Assembly: GCA_027924585.1 (NCBI GenBank)
Contig: BSBM01001923.1
Coordinates: 1 to 64,000, forward strand
Length of the DNA stretch: 64,000 nucleotides
Direction: 5' to 3'
Source of the DNA: Larix kaempferi
Taxonomy: Eukaryota > Streptophyta > Pinopsida > Pinales > Pinaceae
Shown: positions 58,134 through 64,000 of the stretch, in pieces
Layout: each line of letters begins with the position of its first letter
How positions within the stretch are numbered: the stretch's first letter is position 1
Notes under the pieces: model-generated
Told to the model about the DNA's origin: nothing
The model's database searches: none
What the model saw: the letters and a program-made list of their open reading frames with translations, nothing else
Translations under genes and position numbers: made by a program

Positions 58134-61100
58134 CCAGAATGGAAAATATCATATTTAAAAATTTTGATCCAGGCAACCAGTCAAGTCAGATAAGGCAACG
58201 CAAGTTTTCAGGTAGGTCTTCACTGGCGACCCACCAACCCACAAGCCAACCGGTTGAGCCTCTCTTCCCCTTCTCGTGCTGCATGCTTCAACGTGTTTAC
58301 CTGCCCCCAATAATTTTTGGCTATAAATTCCATTCCTACCAAAGAATTTGATTTAATATATGTATACCTGTGCTTCCCATTTCACGTGATTCAACTGAGC
58401 TGAGCTAACCCTCTCTCTCTCCATTTCTGTATTGGGGGTTAGCTGAAATGTGTAGCCTTATACATAGAGCTTTTGGTGTGAATTACATTCTCAGTGCTGC
58501 GTGGTCTATCTTTTGTGGGTGCAGAGCTTTCTGTTCTGCTGTTCAACAAGGTATGCTCTTTCTGCATTCAGATCTAGTATTTCCAATTGTTGGTTGCCTT
58601 GTCTGGATCTGCATAGATCTGTTTTGTTGATTGTGAATTTATTTCTGTCAATTGAGAACAGATTGTGATCTTAGGGCTGATTGGGGATCTGGTCTAGTTG
58701 GTATTGAATTCTAATGAATTTGTTATGGATTATCAAATCAATCCCCAAGGAAACATATATATGAAATTTGTAAACAAATTGATAGGCTGAAATTAGGCAC
58801 TTGTGGTGGAAAATAAAATTTCTTAGGGATCGGTATGGGTTCCAATCCTTTGGTCTTATAAGGGTTTTGATCTCCACTACTCCATTCTACTTGTTAATTG
58901 AAGGGAAGAAGATAAAATTATAGTGTGAATACTTATTTCGGCACTAAAAAGTTGGGGATGGGTGGTGTGGGGGAGAAAACACTCCTTTTTCCTCAAGCAG
59001 AAATGGCCATCTGTCTAATATTGTAACTAAGAATGTTGGTACTTCAATCTCCATTAAAAAGAAGCTGTGGATCCTCTTTCATTCCGTCCCATATTCAAAC
59101 AACATATAGTAAGCTCCGAAACCAGCCCCTGCCACAGGTCTTGATAGATGTTCTTCATAATCCATCACTACAATAATTTATGTAGTGACAAGAAGTAGAT
59201 GTCGAATATTAATACTTTGTTGTCGCGTTTCTTGTGATGTGTTGAGCATGTTAGACATCGCAGACCTCATATTGCAACTTTGAGAAGGATTGCAAGCCTA
59301 GAGGCTTTATAGTACATGCTATTGTTTTCAAATAAAATTATTTAGAAAAATAATTTTAAATGGTTCAATCCACATATAATTGATTATCATTCAGTTTGTG
59401 TAAACCCTAGGGGAGAGGGTACTGTAGCAGTGTCTATTTTGCTTCTGCAATTAGACTTGTCACTCAAATTATAGTTGCACAAGAGTCATAATTTGTCTTG
59501 GATTTCAACAGGATCGATAAATTCTTACATGGATCTGAGTGATTTGATGGTTTTGATGAATTTTTCGAATAATTACAAGATGCTGGTTTTCTAGTCCAGT
59601 TTTGATGGCTTCACTTCTCCTTCAAAAGTTTATTGATCACTTGGGGTGAGTGAATTTAGGCAAGGGGGATTGATGGGTTCCCAAATGGGCCCATCATACA
59701 ACTCTTTCTGCACTAGTGTTGTCTGCCTACATATGTCTTGAAGACTGTTTTGAGCACAGAAAAGAGAATTTTCAGAAGTCAGGACCATTTGAAACAACAA
59801 TAACACATTTTGATATGGAACCCACACCTTTTGGTGAGATATGAGATAGATGGCTTCACCTTTACATGGTTGAAAGCGGGATCTTTCCTTTGTTTGCATC
59901 GTTTCCTTCTTGTCTATTTCCTGCTTTTTCATTCAAGGGGAAGCAAGTGAGAAATAAACATGTAAAATATTTAATTATATTAGTCATATTATGATTAGTT
60001 AATGCTAGTAAAGGGCATTAGCTCAAAGGTTATTATGAGCCATCATGACTATTCACTTCTTTTTGTATAAATACTCTTCCCCTTCCATCTTGGAAGGTAG
60101 AAGAGGGAATTTGATGAATTGAGTTCTCAGCTGAAGTCTGATTTTCACCTTGTATCTGGTTTTCCTTAACGTATTAAGTGCATTGGACCACTTGTTACTT
60201 GGAAGTGCCTCATAGTGGCATGGGATAGGTCACCCCTCTTCTCACATTGTTTTTTTTTGGGTTTGTTCTTTATGTTTAGTAGTTGGTGTGATAAGTTTGC
60301 AATTCTGGTTTCTGTATTTCATCATAGTAAGTGACAGCTGTTAAAGTGTGCAAAATGTTAACATAGTTGTAGCAACAATTTCCTTTTGAAGTAGATGGTG
60401 TTTCTTTTCAATTTCAAGAACATATATGCAAAAATATAAGTATTACCTAAGTCACCTGGTTTGTGTCCATGTTCAAATTCAGTGACAACTCGAACCATGT
60501 TCAAATTCAGTGACAACTGAATTCATAATTAATTCCATAACCTCGCCATAAAGTTTGAGAAAACACATTGTTCAAAATTTAAACATTATGTTTAGAAACT
60601 CTAGTGCATAAACTTAGAAGATTACAGTTTTTAATTATAACATTATCTTTTAAGTTTTTAGGTTTTTTCCTTCACTTTATATTAGACATTTTCTTCTTGT
60701 ATTTCAATGTTATGAATGATTCAAATTTATTTGTGGAAATTTATTTGTTGGGTCATGATATTTACCAAATTTCGATATTTTTCCTTAAATTTTGTCGAGC
60801 ATGCTGACTGAGAGTACTACCAATTCTTCTGGATAATGGCGAGTTGAAAAGACACTTTGCAATCTTACATTCTTGGTTTGGCACGTTGGCAGGGTTCTTA
60901 GAAGTTGCTATATTTAGTGTAGAAATTTGAACCTCAAGAACTTGTCCAACAAATTTGGTATCTGGAATCTTCCACAATAGGTACATGTTTGTTGATGATC
61001 ATCTCTAGACTATTGTTGAATTTGTGGTTGATTTCTGGAAATGAATTGTGAACTGGTTCTCTTCGTAGTATATATAGCCTTCACTCTGAGATCTTACGAA

Positions 61101-61740
61101 ACATTCATACTCAATGAGAGAGAATTAACTGCATCAATGACAACAAAGTTATTTGCTTGCATTCTTTGTTGACAAAGAGCCAAATGGCAAGTCAAACAGT
61201 TGAATATGCCTCTTCAAAGAGCATCATTTAGTTTGAATACTAAATGGCATGAAATATAAAGTGCAAAGCACAACTTCCCTTGCAAGATAAGGAGGAGCTG
61301 AAGGATTCATGAAGGTTGTGAAGATGTATGGAAATGGAGACACGGAATAACTTATTTGGATCTGTTGGCTTTGTTTCTAAATCTGTAATCATCCTAAGCT
61401 CTCTCTTAGGTTGGAGTTTCCTTAAGCAGTACTTTGCTACATTTGACATGGCATAGTTTTCAGTTGCATTGATTGCTTTTGGTCATCTACAGGCATTCAT
61501 CTAAGTCATTTGTTCTCTGTGGAATTATTTTGTTGTCTTTGAATGGCTTAGCTTTATTTCATTGTTTTGAGTTGTTTTTCGTTTATGCATTGCTGATATT
61601 AGTTTCCTGTTGGGGGTAAATTTTGGAATATATGAAGGTAACTGATATTTATTATTGTTGTCGTTAGCTAATTATCTGAAAACCTTTTTTTCTGTGTAGA
61701 CTCTAGTATCTACTAGCATCCCATATAATGCACACCTTGG
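58134..61740 (+). other. Host DNA without recognised genes
   Basis: AT-rich. At 60,065 a TATA-like gtataaatac is followed by a pyrimidine-rich stretch, and 59,961 onward (tgtaaaatatttaattatatta) resembles the start of a small Copia-type LTR, but no matching end or TSD was found. A short direct repeat (gttcaaattcagtgacaact twice) lies at 60,473-60,520. Confidence 0.4.
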
Positions 61741-61756
61741 AAACCTTACACTCTTG

Positions 61757-61838
61757 TAGGTATTGCAATTGGTGGGCATGTGTTTCCTGGTTCAACATTG
61801 TCTGATCATGTCCTAGTTTTTAACAATATTCCACAGGT
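61757..61838 (+). other. Candidate small exon, unidentified
   Basis: Flanked by ...cttgtag and GTAAATTT. One frame is open (G-I-A-I-G-G-H-V-F-P-G-S-T-L-S). No family recognised; it could be chance. Confidence 0.15.
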
Positions 61839-62156
61839 AAATTTAGAGTACAGGAATTTATATTCACCTAAATATATCAAGAAATGAAAAATTAGCTCCT
61901 TTACAAAAAAATTATGCTCAGTTTCTCTCTACAAAAGACAAATTGGCATTTCCTATAAAATTTGAATATATTCAATGAGTAGGAGTACTACATAATTAAA
62001 TGCCTGTATAAAAAAATATACACCACAAAATTACAAAGATGTGAGCAAATAAGCACCGGATCTACCAGAGAGGCTTCTGTCAGTAAGTGGCATACAGCTG
62101 TTAACGATAATCTTTGCTGGTCTAGCACTATAAAGTCGTCCGATAACTCTCCCAGA

Positions 62157-62390
62157 ATGTCATATGCAGAAGTGTATGGAGGTATGGAATTTTCTTATGC
62201 AAATCAGTGTGGCTGTGAAGCAACTCCTAATGGAGACGTATTTCTCCTATCATTCAAGGCCTATATCCTGTCATTTCAGACAAAATGCTTGCTTCAACTT
62301 TGTAGACTTTCAGCCTGGGATCCATTCATTGACACATGCAGAAGACAGAAGGTGAAATGCAAGAGGAAAATCCCGTACACTGCTCACTGA
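62157..62390 (+). other. Unidentified open frame of 77 codons
   Basis: Begins ATG (M-S-Y-A-E-V-Y-G-G) and ends at a TGA. The Cys-containing text A-N-Q-C-G-C-E-A was not recognised as any family. Could be a gene fragment or chance. Confidence 0.15.
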
Positions 62391-62816
62391 GGATCAAGCC
62401 CACATAATAGTTTGCAATGGGTTTTTGCCAGCTTCATTGAATATTCCTTGATGATTTTGTTTTTACTTTCCACACTGAAAGTTCACCACTGTCAATAAAA
62501 ATTTTCTTCGTTTGCAAGATTTTGTAATCTTGAGTTGTCTATCACAATGAAAACCCATGACACTCAGTCAACTTCAATATTTTCATTTTTCTTTCTTTGC
62601 AACTTTTTAAGAATGTTCTATAATTGTCTATTAAAGTTAAATGTCACAGGTCCCAAGTCCAACCAATCTTCTTATGTCTGCAACCGTCATGGGGTATCTG
62701 TGATTATGTCTGACTACTAATTTTCTTGTAAGATCCTTTAGCTAAGTAGCTGATCAATGGTGATAGATTTAGATAGAGAATGTTGTCTGATATCATTTTG
62801 TTGGAAATGTTGCAGG

Positions 62817-62986
62817 TGGAGAAGAGGACAAAAGAAGAGAAGGTCCTAAACATTCATATGTTCAGTAAGAGAAGCCCGACTTCCATAACTCCACAATCAG
62901 GGCTCTGGATGGACTTGGTCTTGAGGCTAAGCAAGCAATCATAAGCTGCTTCAATGGATTTGCACTAGATGCCTTTTCAAACAAAG
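62817..62986 (+). other. Candidate exon, unidentified
   Basis: Bounded by ...gttgcag and GTAATGAAAT. A frame over its second half reads [15 protein letters not shown]. The first half has a stop in that frame. Unrecognised; splice-like borders are the main support. Confidence 0.15.
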
Positions 62987-63157
62987 GTAATGAAATATTT
63001 AAATTGATTATGCATGATTAAGCTTCACTTGTACATGGTCTAACTTTGCTATTTTGGAAAATGTCCTCAGCCATCCAGGGGGCAGATGTTAGAGCAAAGG
63101 ATATCATAAAAAAATTGTTGTAGCATATTGTAAGATATGAAGTTGTACTATAGTAAA

Positions 63158-63225
63158 AGCAACTCACTACATCTCTTCAACTTTTTCTTCAACTCACTAC
63201 ATCTCTTCAACTTTTTCTTCAGCTG
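63158..63225 (+). repeat. 30-bp tandem duplication
   Basis: The unit beginning aactcactacatctcttc and ending tttttcttc occurs twice in direct succession (about 63,162-63,221). The surrounding 62,990-64,000 shows no gene. Confidence 0.9.
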
Positions 63226-64000
63226 AAAAGCATTATACTCTTTCATTAGATTTTTTATCAAAATCCATGGAATTCCCATGTGGTAGCATTTTCTCAAAAG
63301 GGCTTCAAAAATACAAGATGAAGCAAGCTTACAATATATATTAGGCTGATAATATACCATAAACTTATTCCAGTAACCAACCTGGATTTGTCTCGAAGCT
63401 ACCCACATATCAAATTGTTGAGAATATATGAAATGTAATCATGCCATTTCATGTGATGTCTGAATTCGTGATTCTCTGTAAATCATGTGAAGGCCGACAT
63501 TTTGGCTGTTTCTTGGAAAGATTGATGGTGAGAGTTTGTCAGATAGAGCTAAACTTGGATTGTGCTAAATCCGACAGTGCTCCGCGTTGTACATAATTTT
63601 TTTTGATATTCTATGTTGTACATTACCTAAATTTTCCGTGTCGTTGTTCTCTTCGTCTTCGTGTGATTATTCTCCTGCAGTGTCGGAAAATTTTCTTGTT
63701 TATAGCAATTATAATAATGGTTTTGACAAGCAGTTTTGAGTAAAAGCTTAGCATTGTGCGAATTTAAAACGAATTGTGTAGAGTGGTTTTAATGGATTAA
63801 CATTACAAACAGATGCTTTGCAGCTGGCACTGGCCAATTTTTGTGCATGTCTTCACAAGTCACATGTGCATGTCTTCATATGTCACATGAACAGATAGCT
63901 CTCGGCATTTTTGGTCATTTATGTGGATCCTTTGGAATGCATTTATACACAATCCAAACTTAGAGGCCCATAGTTGAGATGAACTTTTACATCGATGGAA

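Noticed and set aside
59961-60360. Possible small Copia-type solo LTR (tgtaaaatattt start, TATA at about 60,065)
   Set aside because: No convincing LTR end or target site duplication (aaaca) found downstream.

Overview
Eukaryotic, plant nuclear DNA. The window is low in genes and crowded with nested LTR retrotransposons, LINE remnants and tRNA-derived SINE-like pieces. Host coding sequence is limited to short exons or fragments separated by kilobases. Very large elements (a 25 kb Tat-type Ty3/Gypsy element and 4.5 kb LTRs) and an intron crowded with repeats suggest a large-genome seed plant, probably a gymnosperm. That last step is inference; no marker here proves it. There is no bacterial, organellar, rRNA or CRISPR sequence.

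Layout. (1) 1-169 and 25,232-25,308 are two halves of one open reading frame resembling the N-terminus of the plant nonsense-mediated decay factor SMG8. It is split exactly at a 5-bp target site duplication (atagg) by (2) a complete 25,062-bp Tat-lineage Ty3/Gypsy element at 170-25,231. Its order is LTR, PBS, leader, gag with a Gly/Pro-rich tract, PR, RT, RNase H, INT, then a second archaeal-type RNase H downstream of INT. An antisense, intron-containing plant-mobile-domain-like gene follows, then about 9 kb of non-coding internal DNA, PPT and LTR. That internal DNA carries a 1.3 kb solo LTR of another family with a perfect TSD. (3) 25,309-30,200 is host intronic DNA with one clear exon of an aminoalcohol phosphotransferase (AAPT, Kennedy pathway) at 28,746-28,823 and a SINE. 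(4) A minus-strand LINE remnant is interrupted by a minus-strand Ty1/Copia element (31,988-42,608), which itself contains a 4.5 kb solo LTR (34,762-39,263). (5) A young, complete minus-strand element at 43,126-56,347 has two nearly identical 4,515-bp LTRs around only 4.2 kb of internal DNA. That DNA carries one long ORF: Gag, protease, and a C-terminal patch like the GPY/F module of integrase, with no RT, RNase H or catalytic integrase. It is a TR-GAG-like non-autonomous element with a tandemly duplicated primer-binding site. The solo LTR in (4) belongs to the same family. (6) 56,353-64,000 holds a second LINE 3' end, a frameshifted pseudogene fragment of a lung-seven-transmembrane (GPR107/CAND-type) protein, and intronic or intergenic DNA with small tandem repeats.

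Relative ages by eye: Tat LTRs differ by roughly 4-5% (oldest), Copia LTRs by about 2%, the two TR-GAG-like LTRs by only about ten positions in 4.5 kb (youngest). Nonsense codons in the Tat and Copia genes are almost all explicable by C-to-T or G-to-A change, as expected for methylated, silenced repeats. No complete, functional host gene lies wholly inside the window.
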